A DNA stretch of 64,000 nucleotides from Neurospora intermedia (GCA_037102815.1 BTPP01000007.1:1240001-1304000); one strand, 5' to 3'. Counted from the first letter of the stretch, positions 1 through 9,940 are shown. Translations and numbers: made by a program. Notes: generated by a model not told the origin, from the letters alone.

Positions 1-980
1 AATGTACGCCGCGCCGCAGCGGATAGCATCAACGCCGCATTTCCGCCTGTTGACGCGGGTGACAGAAATGGGGAGGACGAGGAGGAAGAAGATGAATTGC
101 GCGTGAGGATAGAGCAGTTGGTTGATGATGTACGTGTTTTCTTCCCTTCCTATATGGACTCTTCTACTACGTAGCAAAACCCACCAACTAACACCAAACA
201 ACAATGCAGTACATAACCAAAACCTTCACCTACGTAGCCCCCAACATCTCCATCAACGGCCTCCCCGTAACCGACCCCTCGGAATTCTTGTCCTTGTCCT
301 CATCCCCACTTACCTCCCCTTCTTCCACCACCGCCACCACAACAAGAAGCAACGGCACCACCAACAACAAAAAGTCCTCCTCCGCCAAGTCATCATCTTC
401 GAAAATTCAAAAGACCAAGAAGACCAAGAAAAAGCAAAAACCCCAAGAAGAATACGAACCCTTCGACCCCCGCAAACGTTCCCGTCTCGAATCCCTCGCC
501 CGCGAAGAAGAAGATCTCCTGCGCTCCATCGCCCTACTCAAACGCCGCGTGCCCGCCTCTGCCGCTTCCGCGCTGGCTGATTCTTTGGCTCGGCAGACGG
601 ACGCAGACCAAAAGGCGTTGGACAGGGCCAAACAAAGAGTGGTGGAGGAGGGGGTGGTTGCCGGACGAAAGGCTTTGGAGGGGTTGTTACCTTTTGTTAC
701 TGATGCTGCTGCTGAAAGTGGAAATGGAAATGGAAATGGGAATGGGGATATAACAGGAGAGGGAGGAAACGAAAAAGGAGGAGGAGGTGCTGCAGCAACA
801 ATGGAGAGGCAGGAAGAAATAGAGGATGGGTTTGCAAAAGCGGTTGAGGCGCTGAGAAGGCTGAAGAGTCAGATGCCGGCTACGGTGGCGAGGATGGAGA
901 GGGCGAGGGTTGCGGGCGGGTATGTTGTTGCTGGTGTTGGGGGGAGTGGTGTTGTTGCGGCGCCTGGGGGGGGGAGGTAG
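1..980 (+). CDS. Mis14/Nsl1-like kinetochore protein, 3' part
   Basis: The 5' end lies outside the window. Exon 1..129 is open in frame 1, and an 80-base intron (130-209, GTACGTG donor, CTAAC branch site, AATGCAG acceptor) joins it in frame to 210..980, which ends in TAG. The junction reads ...IEQLVDD-YITKTFTYVAPNISINGLPV. The protein has an acidic stretch before the junction, a Lys/Ser-rich low-complexity segment, a helical heptad-like region (RKRSRLESLAREEEDLLRSI) and a C-terminal helix ending LRRLKSQMPATVARMERARV. This order and the 'ITRTF..A...I.ING' and 'LK..MPATVA..ERA' patterns resemble the fungal Mis14 (Nsl1) subunit of the MIND/Mis12 complex, which links the inner kinetochore to the Ndc80 complex. 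Assignment is from remembered family motifs only. A Gly/Asn run (about 720-760) looks like an expanded simple repeat. Confidence 0.65.
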
Positions 981-1667
981 ACAATGCTGTTGGTTGAGTT
1001 GGCGATGCTCGTTGGTGCCGCGGGAAAAAAAGTGTTGGGTTTGTTCGAGCCGGCATGCTGGAGTTGTTGCTTGTTGGAACATTGTTTGCTTTCTGTGAGA
1101 GGCTTTGAGCGATTAGATTATGGAGTTAGGGGCGTATTGGCATGTCCCGCAATGACTATGGATGGAATATCAAAGCAAACATGTGGTTACCTTTGGCAAA
1201 TGCTCCAGATTTATCGATGAGGTGTCTTCACCTCTCAAATACCAGGCAGATACATTATAGATGGCCAGAAACCAGTAATCTATTGTATATCCGTGTGTAT
1301 ACCAAAGAGACCACCTCCGACAAAGACGCGAGGACTCTACATACGCTAATGTAAAATCACCAGTGCTAAGTTGAAACCGGATTCACGTTTCCGATCTCGC
1401 ACTTGAAAATACCCTGCAAACACAACCAACTCCTACCCCATTACGGCCACTAAGCTAGTCTGGCCGAATGATGACTTCATTACAACTGAATACTCTTTCA
1501 TAGCGTATATAGACCCATGATACTTCATGTAAAGCAAAACCGCGTTAACAGCCTTCCCCTCACAGGCAAAAATGACGCCATATTCTGGGGGGACTCGGTG
1601 ATGCTTTGCCCTTCGAACTGCCGTCTTTCTGACTGGAAGCCGTCGTCAAACCTCCCCATTGCATCTC
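981..1667. other. Convergent intergenic region
   Basis: Noncoding stretch between the stop of the Mis14-like gene (+) and the stop of the Sec14 gene (-), so it should hold both 3' UTRs. Only short open frames occur, none with recognisable protein sequence. I see no repeat or RNA gene. Confidence 0.6.
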
Positions 1668-2946
1668 TTATGCGGCAGCGGGAGCAGGGGCGGCAGCCTC
1701 AGTAGCAGCGGCGGCAGGCTCGGCGGCAGGAGCAGGGGCAGCCTCGGTCGCGGCAGGAGCGGCGGCGGGGGCGGCGGCGGGGGCGGCGGCGGGGGCATCA
1801 GCCTTCTTCTCCCACTTGGCGGGACGAGCCCACTGCTCCTCGCGCCAAGGGCCCATGTCGCTCATGTGGCAGCCACCGGCGCACTGGCAGGTACCGCCGA
1901 ACTCCTTGGGGAGGTTCTCAGCGGGCACCTGCCCGAGGAGCTCCTTGCTGTAACCGCTGCCGAGGACGTGGATCTTGGAGACGGTGACGGGGTCGAGCCA
2001 AGCCTTGATGACGTTCCAGACGGTGCTGAAGCCCCAGGGCGCGTTGATGAGGTAGAGCTTGCCGAGGCGCTCGGGGTAGTAGTTCTGCGAGAGGGTGGAG
2101 GCCTGCTTGACGTAGCCGAAGACCTGGGGGGCCTTGGTGAGACCGACGCCCTTCAGGTCCATGATGGTGCAGCACGTCTCGAGGAGGACACCGGCCTTGC
2201 GGGAGCAGGCGGGCAGGCGGGGGTCGGCGAGACGCTCGTACTCGACAGCGAGGTTGGTAAGCATGCGCTCGGCTGTTGTGATCTTGTACATGGCATTCAG
2301 ATCGATCTTGCCAAGCTGCTCGATGTAGACGGGGCGGCCATCCTGGTGGAGAACCTCATGTTAGCCTCGTGTAATTTCTTTTTCTGGTCTCTATTGTCGC
2401 AGCCGATGGAATGCAAAATCCGGAGAGAACTGGTAGCCGTACCTTATCGGTCTTGTGGTAGTATTGAGGGTAGTACTTGGAAACCTCCTCCTTCTCGGGG
2501 TACTCCCACTCAGGGACGGTCTCGTCAAGCTTGGTCTCTGCCCTCCACTTCTCGCACTCGACGAACCTTGGGTTTGATGGTCAGCGCTTTGTTGTTCAAA
2601 CTCGAGCGATACTGGGCAGATTTCGCGCTTACATTTGCTTGGCGAGGTTGACATCGAACTTGCGGGCGCGGAGGAAGCGCAGCTGTTTACGGAATGTGTC
2701 AGCACCTGTCTATCCCACTACTTTCCCCTCTTTTTGTTCTCCGTCTCTCCCACTCGAATCGAGCATCATATTGCATACCAGTGTAAGGGTGTCGAGGCGC
2801 TTGGTGTAGCCCTCAGACTCCAGCATCAGACGAAGCTGAGTGACCTGGGCCTGCTGCTGGGGAGTCAGATGGCCGGGGTGGCCCTCCTGCGCGTCGGGCG
2901 CGGTGGTAGGGTAGTCATAGTCGTCGTACTTGGGTTCAAGCTCCAT
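1668..2946 (-). CDS. sec14: Sec14-like phosphatidylinositol/phosphatidylcholine transfer protein
   Basis: Four exons on the minus strand: 2946-2779, 2682-2633, 2566-2443 and 2342-1668. Total is 1017 nt, 338 aa. All donors are GTATGC, GTAAGC or GTACGG type, and the phases agree at each junction. The protein begins MELEPKYDDYDYP and has the CRAL-TRIO N-terminal segment (QVTQLRLMLESEGYTKRLDTLTLLRFLRARKFDV) and the lipid-binding domain (DGRPVYIEQLGKIDLNAMYKITTAERML, then YPERLGKLYLINAPWGFSTVWNVIKAWLDPVTVSKIHVLG). The 'LP.EFGG.C.C.GGC' end is typical of Sec14. The family exchanges PI and PC between membranes and supports Golgi secretion. It is longer than yeast Sec14 (304 aa) because of an Ala/Pro/Glu-rich C-terminal tail of about 45 residues, encoded by a GC-rich repeat at 1668-1800. 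Codon use is strongly C-ending, as in highly expressed Neurospora genes. Confidence 0.93.
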
Positions 2947-4337
2947 GTTGGCGGTTGTGGTGTTGTAGAGGTCGTAGGTAGGTAGGTAGGCTGAAGCGGG
3001 GGGGTTGGGGTTGGGTATTATGAAGCTGAGGCAGGAGACGATGAAGAGACGACAATGATGTGTACAAACTTGGAAAGTAAGGTAGCGTTATAGGAGATGG
3101 ATAACGCAGCTGAGTCGTGGCAAAAAGGGTTGATCCGAAGGGGAAAGGGTACACAGTTGAGTCTACAGAGTCAAGGCAGGCAGGCAGGAAGGGGAAGGAG
3201 GCCGGAGCCCGCCCGTGATGGAGATGGTTTAATTGGGGTTCCGTTGCAGAGGGCCGGGGCCCCTGAGATTCCGCCTGCCCCTGGGGGCCGCCTGCCCGCT
3301 TGGGACCCGACGTTGGGGCCCCATCCGCTAAGCTGCTTTCTGCTGTTGGCGCAGGGCACCTCATCCAGTATTCAGGTCGGGCCTGGTCTGCCGTTCGCCT
3401 GCCGCCGTACCACCTCCAGACAGAGTCAAAAGACTCGGGACCCCGTCTCCGAAACGAATGCCGTCGTCATGGCGGTCAAGACCACAGATGTGCTTCCTCA
3501 CTCCCGAAATAGGGGTTTCAGTTTCCAGGGGGGCGGGGGTGGCTCACTTTTGACAAAACACTGACAGCGAAACAGACAGGTCAACGGCCGCCCGAGCGCC
3601 CTGCCTACATGCGCATTGGCCCCCCGCCCATCTGACTGTCTCGACTGGATAAGACTTGGGTATGTACACCACTTGATAAACGATGGCGACGATCGATCCG
3701 CGACTACACTACAACTCAACCAGACAAACTCGCCCCCTCAGCCACGTGATCTCCTCGGATTGGCTTTTGGTAACGTCGTAAGGCTATCTCGGTGTATGTT
3801 TGCGGTAGGTATCGTGACAAGATAAACAATGAGCCATAGCAGCGATCTCTCGTGTAGCCAAGTGATAGACAGTAACTTCCATCACAACCAAGAACCCGGG
3901 CGGGAAATACCCAAAGTCATCATCGTGCCTTGATCATGAGGCTGTGGTCGTTGGAGGCCGCCAAACTCAAATTCTCTTTAATCTCTCGCGGTTGTAGCCT
4001 TGACCCAGGCCAGAGCGAACCTCATCTCGCCAGTCCCACTTCAGTCTCTTCAACACGACAAACAGCTTGCGTGGCCCTTGTTCTTTTATCTCGTGAACAA
4101 AATGTTACTGAGCGTAATACGACGCAGAATATCTGTGAGGTGTCGTTCGTTAAATTGTTGCTTTCAAATCATGTCCAACTTACCAAGCCATCGTGAACCT
4201 CGTCTCACATGATCGCGGCCAGCAGCAACCTCGGCCGGCCTCCCTCTATTACACATTCTTCAACCGTCGTTCGCTCCCATGGCATTTCGTGATGGTGCAT
4301 TATCTCCTCGCTTTCTGTATTAGACCTAATCTCCTCT
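2947..4337. other. sec14 promoter/leader and prefoldin 3' flank
   Basis: Noncoding interval between two minus-strand genes. Next to the sec14 start is a TAGG tetranucleotide run (about 2975-2990) and a G-rich run (2998-3015), C-rich on the coding strand, which may belong to the leader. No open frame here reads like a real protein. Confidence 0.5.
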
Positions 4338-5559
4338 TCAACCGTCCGACGCCGTCTCGCTCTTCTTTCCTTTTGTCTTCTCCTCCTCCTCCTTCTCTTT
4401 CCTCTTCTGCACGACGTCCCAGTTGTACACTCTGGCAACCGCAACTTCCATCGTCTAGGGCACATCGTTCAGGTCAGTCAAGGTTCCAAGATCGGTAACA
4501 GAACTACCATCTTCGCGTTCTCCGCCCAACACGTACCGTGATCTGTTCTCTCAAGAAATCCAGATCCTCCTCGCAGTTCTGCAAGCTCTGCGTCGCCGCT
4601 CTGAGCTTCGAGTCAAGCAGCTGCTCGGCCTCCTCAATGGGATACGACAGCATGACGTTGGCGCCGAGCCAGATGTACACCTCGTCCGTGGGTGGGATCT
4701 TGGCCTGGGCGTAGAGAGTCTCGTTGAGCTCGAATGTGGTTTCGATCGGGTCTGATTCGTCCTGTAAAACAGACAAAGTAAAAAGGTGATCTTGTCAGCG
4801 TGTCTTGTTCGTGTGCGACCGTATCTTCGTCCATCCATCCATTCATCAATCCACGTCCTTGTTGTTCATGCTCGTCCTTGACCTTTGGTTCTCAATTACC
4901 CTTTCCCCCCGCCCCGGGCGCATTTGGTATTGTGCCCGCTGTATAGCTAGCTGTATAGCCCGTATGTTCGCGTGCCCTGAAGACGGAGGTGTGTGTGCGT
5001 GTGTGCGTGTGTGTGTGTCGTACCTTTCTCATCTGCAGGAACCGCACCGTGTCCAGCGTCTTCTGGATATCCGGCATCTTATCCTTCAAGCCCACCACCC
5101 GTCGCTGGAGGTTCTGCTCCATGAATTGGTACTTGGCAATCAACTCTTGGAACCGCCTCAGGGTGGGTTCGACGTCCGCGCGAGACGTGACATAGTCCTC
5201 GACCTTGTCGACGAAGGGCGCTTGGGGGATACCTCGGGGGTTCGCGGGCGTGGCATCACTGTAGGTTTGGCGGAACGCGGGAGCAGCAGGTCAGCTTGTT
5301 TTGTGCTTCTATAGGTAGGCTAGGCTAGGCTAGGCTATGCTAGCAATGAGGAATACTTCGAGTCATGTCCGACTGTGAAAGTTAGGGGTGATAACATGAG
5401 ACTCGTCGTTCAAGAGGGGCAAGACTGTTTGTTTGTCCTGTCACCACCAACATAAGCTCTGATGCTTGGCCAAGGTAGGGTAAGGTAAGGTAAGTAGGTA
5501 GCTCAACTGGGACTGACTTACCGACCCGCAGTTTCTACTTCTTTTCCTTTGGTTGCCAT
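4338..5559 (-). CDS. Prefoldin subunit 3 (VBP1/Pac10 family)
   Basis: Four exons: 5559-5522, 5258-5024, 4761-4537 and 4454-4338. Total is 615 nt, 204 aa, with all junction phases consistent. The product has the alpha-prefoldin layout: an N-terminal helix (PFVDKVEDYVTSRADVEPTLRRFQELIAKYQFMEQNLQRRVVGLKDKMPDIQKTLDTVRFLQ), a central beta-hairpin region (TTFELNETLYAQAKIPPTDEVYIWLGANVMLSYPIEEAEQLL) and a second coiled coil (LRAATQSLQNCEEDLDFLREQITTMEVAVARVYNWDVVQKRKEKEEE). 'DEVYIWLGANVMLSYP' is diagnostic of subunit 3. Prefoldin is the six-subunit cytosolic co-chaperone that delivers actin and tubulin to CCT. Intron 2 opens directly into an alternating AC tract. The Lys/Glu-rich C-terminus is ordinary for the family. 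Confidence 0.93.
4985..5023. repeat. GT/AC dinucleotide tract at prefoldin intron donor
   Basis: About 30 bases of GT-rich repeat with two GC interruptions on the + strand. On the coding (minus) strand the intron begins GTACGACACAC and continues as an AC tract, so the microsatellite starts within about five bases of the splice donor. Confidence 0.85.
5308..5345. repeat. Short TAGGC tandem run
   Basis: Tandem copies of TAGGC (GCTAGGCTAGGCTAGG) lie inside the first intron of the prefoldin gene. A related GGTAAGGTAAG run occurs at about 5475-5495, close to the first donor. Neurospora noncoding DNA is rich in such short tandem repeats. Confidence 0.8.
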
Positions 5560-6925
5560 TTTGAGTATGGACCTTACATGTCGGGTTGTAAGGGGGAAAG
5601 GAAAAGACCGATCAAGGCGGGGAGCTTCCACTTGCGTGCCTCGGTTGGCGCCGAGCTCGTTGTTTACGTAGGTAGGTAGGGCCGTAGGTAGAGGTAGGTG
5701 CGATATGGTCATGGATGGAACCCCCAAGGGCTGACTTGCCCGCCCGCACCTCGCTGAGCTCGCTCCCCCGCCTGCAGCCAGGAGTCCGGTCGAATCGATT
5801 TCATTAAGGTGGGGCAGGCCCCTGCCCGCGTACAGTACAATTCACCTCTGGAAAGTTTTGTTAGGTAGTGAGAGACCTTGAGTCAAGGGAGTTTCTGAGC
5901 GGGTGAATCCAAGCATATGTGCTTCACTGGATCGGGAAGGCTTGGAATCAAAACGATCATGTGAAGTCCTCGTTTTTTGACGTGTCTTTTCCCGGATTGA
6001 GATATTTGTACATGTCTTTTTGTGTGCTATGGTACTGCTGGCGATGGCTTCATCGAAAGACCCATGCTAACAAACAACCGACCGTTGGACTGTGATGACG
6101 ACCCTGATACCTACTGTCTGTGTAGCCCGCCCAGCGTTGGATCAATCAGGGGCTTGCTGATAATGCGCTGAGGGTCTTACGCCCGACCTAGGGATCCACG
6201 ATTACCGCTCGATCATCAAAACGTTCCGGCAGCGAGGCCATCGTGGAGACAACGAACCGGGACTAGTGATCGATTCACTTTGAAATCCTATATACACTAC
6301 ATACCCCATCAGACCTACCACCAAGTCCAATCCTTATTTTACGGGTGCACCCGTTGCGACTGATGTCACCGGCCTTCTACTACTACTGCGAATCGTTGAT
6401 ACGAATTCAAAAAAACAGGTATGTTTTTTTCTGCACACGGAGTCATCTACAAGGAAGCCAAGAAAAAATATCAGATAGAAAAAGATGAAGAAGAAGAAAG
6501 ATAAAACCCCCCTTAAAAAAATAGCCAGAGATAAAAACCCAAAAGCCACACCGTTTGAAATCCAAACAACACTAACCCAGACGCCCCAAAAAGTCCCCAA
6601 AACTCAACCCCCCCTCCCTCCACCCACCACCCACCACCCACCACCCATGGCCGCCCCATTCATGGGATCCAGATCCCTCACCCGGCAATCACCTTCGTTG
6701 GATATCCATCATGCGTATCGAGTCCCCGAAAAGCGACAATTGCAACTCCCCTGAAAATGGCAAAAGCCAAGAACCCGCGCGCTCGAAACAACCCGCTTGC
6801 CCGCCAAAGCCAAAAATTCGAGAACACCGGTACCTGATTTCCTGACACCAGCCGCAATGCGTTCCTTTTGCTCTCGTATGCTCTCCGCGTCTTCTTCTCA
6901 CATAGGAAAAATACCCACTCAGGTC
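5560..6925. other. Region between prefoldin and frq: frq 3' UTR and qrf promoter zone
   Basis: Noncoding interval upstream of the prefoldin gene and downstream of frq. It should hold the prefoldin promoter, the 3' UTR of frq, and the start of the antisense qrf transcript. The segment 6410-6660 is A/C-rich with long A and C runs. The segment 6190-6280 carries GATC-type motifs described separately. I see no protein-coding gene here. Confidence 0.55.
6193..6214 (+). promoter_or_regulatory. Candidate light-response element of qrf (WCC-type motif)
   Basis: The bases GATCCACGATT (6193-6203) fit the White Collar Complex pattern GATNC...CGATN with a one-base spacer, and another CGATC follows at 6210-6214. 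It lies about 720 bases beyond the frq stop, on the side from which qrf must be transcribed. Light-induced antisense transcription from this side is established for Neurospora, but the exact element is my inference from the motif. Confidence 0.4.
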
Positions 6926-9598
6926 TCACGAGGATGAGACGTCCTCCATCGAACTACTATAGCCACTCTCTGCCCCACCAGCGGTTGCAACCGAGCTGCC
7001 AGTGTGCAGCATGTCCACCTCTTTTCCGGTGACGGCTGCCAATGGGCTGTCGTCCCCATCCACCGCTTCTGCCCGCGGCATCATCGCCCGCATGTTGTGG
7101 CCGCTGTCCGACAAGCGATTGTCGTCGCTGTCCATCCGCACATCAGTCTCGGTATCGAACGCCAAATCGTCCTTCCGCATGTACGTGTTGTTGTCCGAGA
7201 AATGAGGATTTGCTCGGCGCGAGATCTGCCCCTCAGAGTAAGAATCTTCCTCCACCTCCTCCACTTCTTCATCGTCAGAAGCTAGATCATCGCCATCGTC
7301 CCAGCTGGAATCGGTACTGAACGGGGGATAGAAAATCGCCGGAGGAGGGAGTGGGGCTGGATTCAGCCGTCGGAATTGCCCAGAGACGTATTCAACCTGC
7401 AACGGCGCGACAGTCAGCCTGTGACTGCGAGGAGGCAGAGGCGACGACGTTCTTATCGCTGCCAAGCGTTCGGCGATGAATTCGGCCGTATCTTCCGATG
7501 TTGTCGAGCGTGACAACTGCCGCTGCAGGATAGGTCTGATGACGCGGCGAGTGGTGACGAGCATCACAAAATGGTCGTCAGGAAGTACTCCACCAAGACC
7601 AGAGGGCTCCATGACTTCTTTGGCAATAGGCTGAATCCGAACCTTGGCAGGATCCTCGCACCATGGGAAGACGAAATCCTCGTCATTCGGCGAGGAACCG
7701 TCGTCGGCCACGAGTTCAGGCGGGTTTCCGGGGTCGAAATCCAACACCTCGGCCACGCGGGCCCGGTCATCACTGAGCGGCCTAATAGGAAGAGACGATC
7801 CAGACAACGTCCGCTGCAGCACATGTTCAACTTCATCACCAGATCCGGATCCTTCGACCTCGCGGCCGGCCGTCATTTGCGCTGTTGGCGACATATCGCC
7901 AGGGTCTCCTGAAAGATCGGTGCAAAATGGAGCGCCGGTGTAGTAAACGATGGCGCCATCGTATCGACGCTTCCTCCGTTGTTGCGTTGTCCCCGATCCG
8001 CTAAAATCCCACTTCGAGTTACCCATGTTGCTCTCATCGACAGCATCCTCTGAGCCTTGTGACATCGACTCCTCCAAAGAGGTCTCGATTGAGGATGAAT
8101 TACGGTGTACAAACATCGGTTTGTAATGAAAGGTGTCCGAAGGTGACCTTGAGGGACCGAACCTCCCAATCTCCGAACTCGCCTGCTGCGTTTTCCGCTT
8201 CTTCCTCCGACCATTCTTATCCGAGCCATCCTCGGTATCTTCGGTCATAGGGCTTTGCTGGGACTTGTCCTCGCTGCTGTCGCTGCTGAACTTGGTTCCA
8301 TCGGTTCCGCCACGCCAGCGGATTTTCCGACCATCAGCAGACAGCTGGAACTTTGTGCTCTTTTCGGAGACAGCTTGGCGAATAAAACTCGGCGTTACGT
8401 TAACCATGTGCAGCTGGGCCAGGTTACAAAGCAGATTGAGATACACCCAGCCTTCCGCATCCGGAGCAACATCTTGATAGCTGGTCCGGCTTCCCTGCAA
8501 GAATTCGGGAGATACAAGGCCCAGATGACGGATGTAGTCCATATTCTCGGATGGTATCTGGACGCGGTCCGGGTCCAAATCGCGAGGCCTGGTTGGTCGT
8601 TGGTCCGGCGCAATAGCTCCCGGGGGCGAGGTGTTGTTACCAGTGCGACCGCCGCTTCCACTTCCATCTCCGCTTCCAGTCCCAGTTCCGCCAAGTTCGG
8701 TTTGATCGCCACCCGAGTTGGATGCAGAACCATTGTCTTTGGAGGAACGGTTCTTTCGCGGGTTGTCTCCATCCTGTAGTTGGATGCAAGCTTCGCGCAA
8801 TCCTTCCGGAGGGGGGCGAGGGGGGGCCATGTTGGTTCCTTCCGGCGCGAGTGGTGCATCCATGCTCGGCATCGACTGGTTGCGCTGCATGTTTCGTCCA
8901 CTGATCTTTCCGGTGAACAGTTGCTCCAAGCGTCGGACAACCAGCTTCTTCTTCTCCTTGTCGGTCATGACAATATGGTGAGGAAGCAGGCCATCGGGCG
9001 TGTCGCGCAGATAGTTTTCTACCTTTTGGGTCCCGACGGATTTTGCCCTGGTCAGCGAAGGTCGTCCGAGCGACGGACCGGAAGAGTGGGGCGCATGAGA
9101 GCTACGGCCCGTCGACATAGAGTTGTATGCAGAATCGACAGGACGACTGCGCGACGATGACGACGAATCGTGTTTCGACAACGAAACCCCAGACGAGTGA
9201 ACGGCCGTTCCATGTCTGCCAGTCTTTCTCCTCTGCGATGTCGATTCGCTCGAGTCCCCGAGACTGGCAGCAAAGTCGCGGAGCGTTGCCTCCAACTCAC
9301 GTTTCTTTCTTCTAGGTAAGCCATGTACCTTGATCTCAAACAACTTCTCTTTCCTCATCACGTCGGAACCAAACTGCTTATACCTCTTCAGTTCCTCCTT
9401 AAGCCGCTTGTTTTCGACAGTCAAGTCGTCAATGACACTGCGGTAGTCATCGGCGGCGCTGCTGTGAGCAGCAACCGGGCGGAACCCGGGTAACTGGACA
9501 CCACCGGGCGGATGTACAGGGTTTCGTCCAGGCGGATACCTGGATTCCTCGTTGGAGGAGTCAGTCTCCTTTTGATAAAAAGGAGGATCGACTTCCAT
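6926..9598 (-). CDS. frq: FRQ short form (sFRQ) from the internal start Met100
   Basis: The ATG at 9598 (context ESHI-M-EVDPPFYQ) is codon 100 of the long form and gives an 890-aa protein. Neurospora makes both forms, and their ratio shifts with temperature. More long FRQ is made at higher temperature, because the intron that removes the first ATG is retained more. Both starts and the intron sites are present here. Confidence 0.9.
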   Translation of the reverse strand: MEVDPPFYQKETDSSNEESRYPPGRNPVHPPGGVQLPGFRPVAAHSSAADDYRSVIDDLTVENKRLKEELKRYKQFGSDVMRKEKLFEIKVHGLPRRKKRELEATLRDFAASLGDSSESTSQRRKTGRHGTAVHSSGVSLSKHDSSSSSRSRPVDSAYNSMSTGRSSHAPHSSGPSLGRPSLTRAKSVGTQKVENYLRDTPDGLLPHHIVMTDKEKKKLVVRRLEQLFTGKISGRNMQRNQSMPSMDAPLAPEGTNMAPPRPPPEGLREACIQLQDGDNPRKNRSSKDNGSASNSGGDQTELGGTGTGSGDGSGSGGRTGNNTSPPGAIAPDQRPTRPRDLDPDRVQIPSENMDYIRHLGLVSPEFLQGSRTSYQDVAPDAEGWVYLNLLCNLAQLHMVNVTPSFIRQAVSEKSTKFQLSADGRKIRWRGGTDGTKFSSDSSEDKSQQSPMTEDTEDGSDKNGRRKKRKTQQASSEIGRFGPSRSPSDTFHYKPMFVHRNSSSIETSLEESMSQGSEDAVDESNMGNSKWDFSGSGTTQQRRKRRYDGAIVYYTGAPFCTDLSGDPGDMSPTAQMTAGREVEGSGSGDEVEHVLQRTLSGSSLPIRPLSDDRARVAEVLDFDPGNPPELVADDGSSPNDEDFVFPWCEDPAKVRIQPIAKEVMEPSGLGGVLPDDHFVMLVTTRRVIRPILQRQLSRSTTSEDTAEFIAERLAAIRTSSPLPPRSHRLTVAPLQVEYVSGQFRRLNPAPLPPPAIFYPPFSTDSSWDDGDDLASDDEEVEEVEEDSYSEGQISRRANPHFSDNNTYMRKDDLAFDTETDVRMDSDDNRLSDSGHNMRAMMPRAEAVDGDDSPLAAVTGKEVDMLHTGSSVATAGGAESGYSSSMEDVSSS

Positions 9599-9895
9599 GA
9601 TGTGGCTCTCGTCATGAAAGGCCGCGGCAGGGTTACGATTGGATTGATTAAACCAATTCGTGGGCTCGCTCTCTCCAGACGAATTCCTTCGGGTGGGCGA
9701 GCTCCTGAGTTGGGGTTGGGATTCGGTCACTCCCAGTGCGGAAGATGAAGTAACTCTGCTGCTAGCATCTCGCGCAAGGCGGTGATTTTCAAGTGTTATT
9801 GATTTGTCTGGGGAAGCACGTCGGGGAAGAGGGTGACCACGGCTGTCAAAGGGTGGTGGGCGCATGCCCTGGGATTTATCCCCACTATCCGCCAT
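6926..9895 (-). CDS. frq: Circadian clock protein FREQUENCY (FRQ), long form
   Basis: One uninterrupted frame from ATG at 9895 to the stop at 6926 encodes 989 aa, the N. crassa length. FRQ is the negative element of the Neurospora clock. With FRH and casein kinase 1 it promotes phosphorylation and inactivation of the White Collar Complex that activates frq. Visible parts, in residues from this ATG: second start Met100; coiled coil about 149-190 (DDYRSVIDDLTVENKRLKEELKRYKQF); NLS PRRKKR at 194-199; casein-kinase contact FCD1 at 319-326 (VVRRLEQL) and FCD2 at 488-495 (LLCNLAQL); Ser513; a PEST-like acidic Ser/Thr stretch about 537-560; a Lys/Arg cluster about 562-569; and a second acidic stretch near the C-terminus (DDGDDLASDDEEVEEVEEDSYSEG). 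The agreement in numbering makes the identity very secure. The ATG is preceded in frame by GTG-AAC, so 9895 is the first Met. Confidence 0.99.
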   Translation of the reverse strand: MADSGDKSQGMRPPPFDSRGHPLPRRASPDKSITLENHRLARDASSRVTSSSALGVTESQPQLRSSPTRRNSSGESEPTNWFNQSNRNPAAAFHDESHIMEVDPPFYQKETDSSNEESRYPPGRNPVHPPGGVQLPGFRPVAAHSSAADDYRSVIDDLTVENKRLKEELKRYKQFGSDVMRKEKLFEIKVHGLPRRKKRELEATLRDFAASLGDSSESTSQRRKTGRHGTAVHSSGVSLSKHDSSSSSRSRPVDSAYNSMSTGRSSHAPHSSGPSLGRPSLTRAKSVGTQKVENYLRDTPDGLLPHHIVMTDKEKKKLVVRRLEQLFTGKISGRNMQRNQSMPSMDAPLAPEGTNMAPPRPPPEGLREACIQLQDGDNPRKNRSSKDNGSASNSGGDQTELGGTGTGSGDGSGSGGRTGNNTSPPGAIAPDQRPTRPRDLDPDRVQIPSENMDYIRHLGLVSPEFLQGSRTSYQDVAPDAEGWVYLNLLCNLAQLHMVNVTPSFIRQAVSEKSTKFQLSADGRKIRWRGGTDGTKFSSDSSEDKSQQSPMTEDTEDGSDKNGRRKKRKTQQASSEIGRFGPSRSPSDTFHYKPMFVHRNSSSIETSLEESMSQGSEDAVDESNMGNSKWDFSGSGTTQQRRKRRYDGAIVYYTGAPFCTDLSGDPGDMSPTAQMTAGREVEGSGSGDEVEHVLQRTLSGSSLPIRPLSDDRARVAEVLDFDPGNPPELVADDGSSPNDEDFVFPWCEDPAKVRIQPIAKEVMEPSGLGGVLPDDHFVMLVTTRRVIRPILQRQLSRSTTSEDTAEFIAERLAAIRTSSPLPPRSHRLTVAPLQVEYVSGQFRRLNPAPLPPPAIFYPPFSTDSSWDDGDDLASDDEEVEEVEEDSYSEGQISRRANPHFSDNNTYMRKDDLAFDTETDVRMDSDDNRLSDSGHNMRAMMPRAEAVDGDDSPLAAVTGKEVDMLHTGSSVATAGGAESGYSSSMEDVSSS

Positions 9896-9940
9896 GTTCA
9901 CCCTATCAGATCTTCGTCAGAAGCCTGCGATGCTACTCAC
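9843..9940 (-). promoter_or_regulatory. frq: frq leader intron (I-6) that removes the long-FRQ start codon
   Basis: On the coding strand a GTGAGTAGCA donor starts at 9940 and a CCTTTGACAG acceptor ends at 9843, defining a 98-base intron with a CTGAT branch-like site. It contains ATG-1 (9895) and the next in-frame ATG (codon 11, 9865). The acceptor lies inside codon 18. Splicing therefore leaves Met100 as the first in-frame start. This matches the published thermosensitive splicing model. The sites are read directly and the regulation is from the literature. Confidence 0.85.

Noticed and set aside
1659-2651. 330-codon + strand frame across the Sec14 gene
   Set aside because: It is the mirror of the Sec14 coding exons and crosses their introns. 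It shows no protein character.
9896-9901. GTG-AAC in frame ahead of the FRQ ATG as an extended start
   Set aside because: Nuclear fungal genes start at ATG, and the ATG at 9895 gives the exact known FRQ length and residue numbering.
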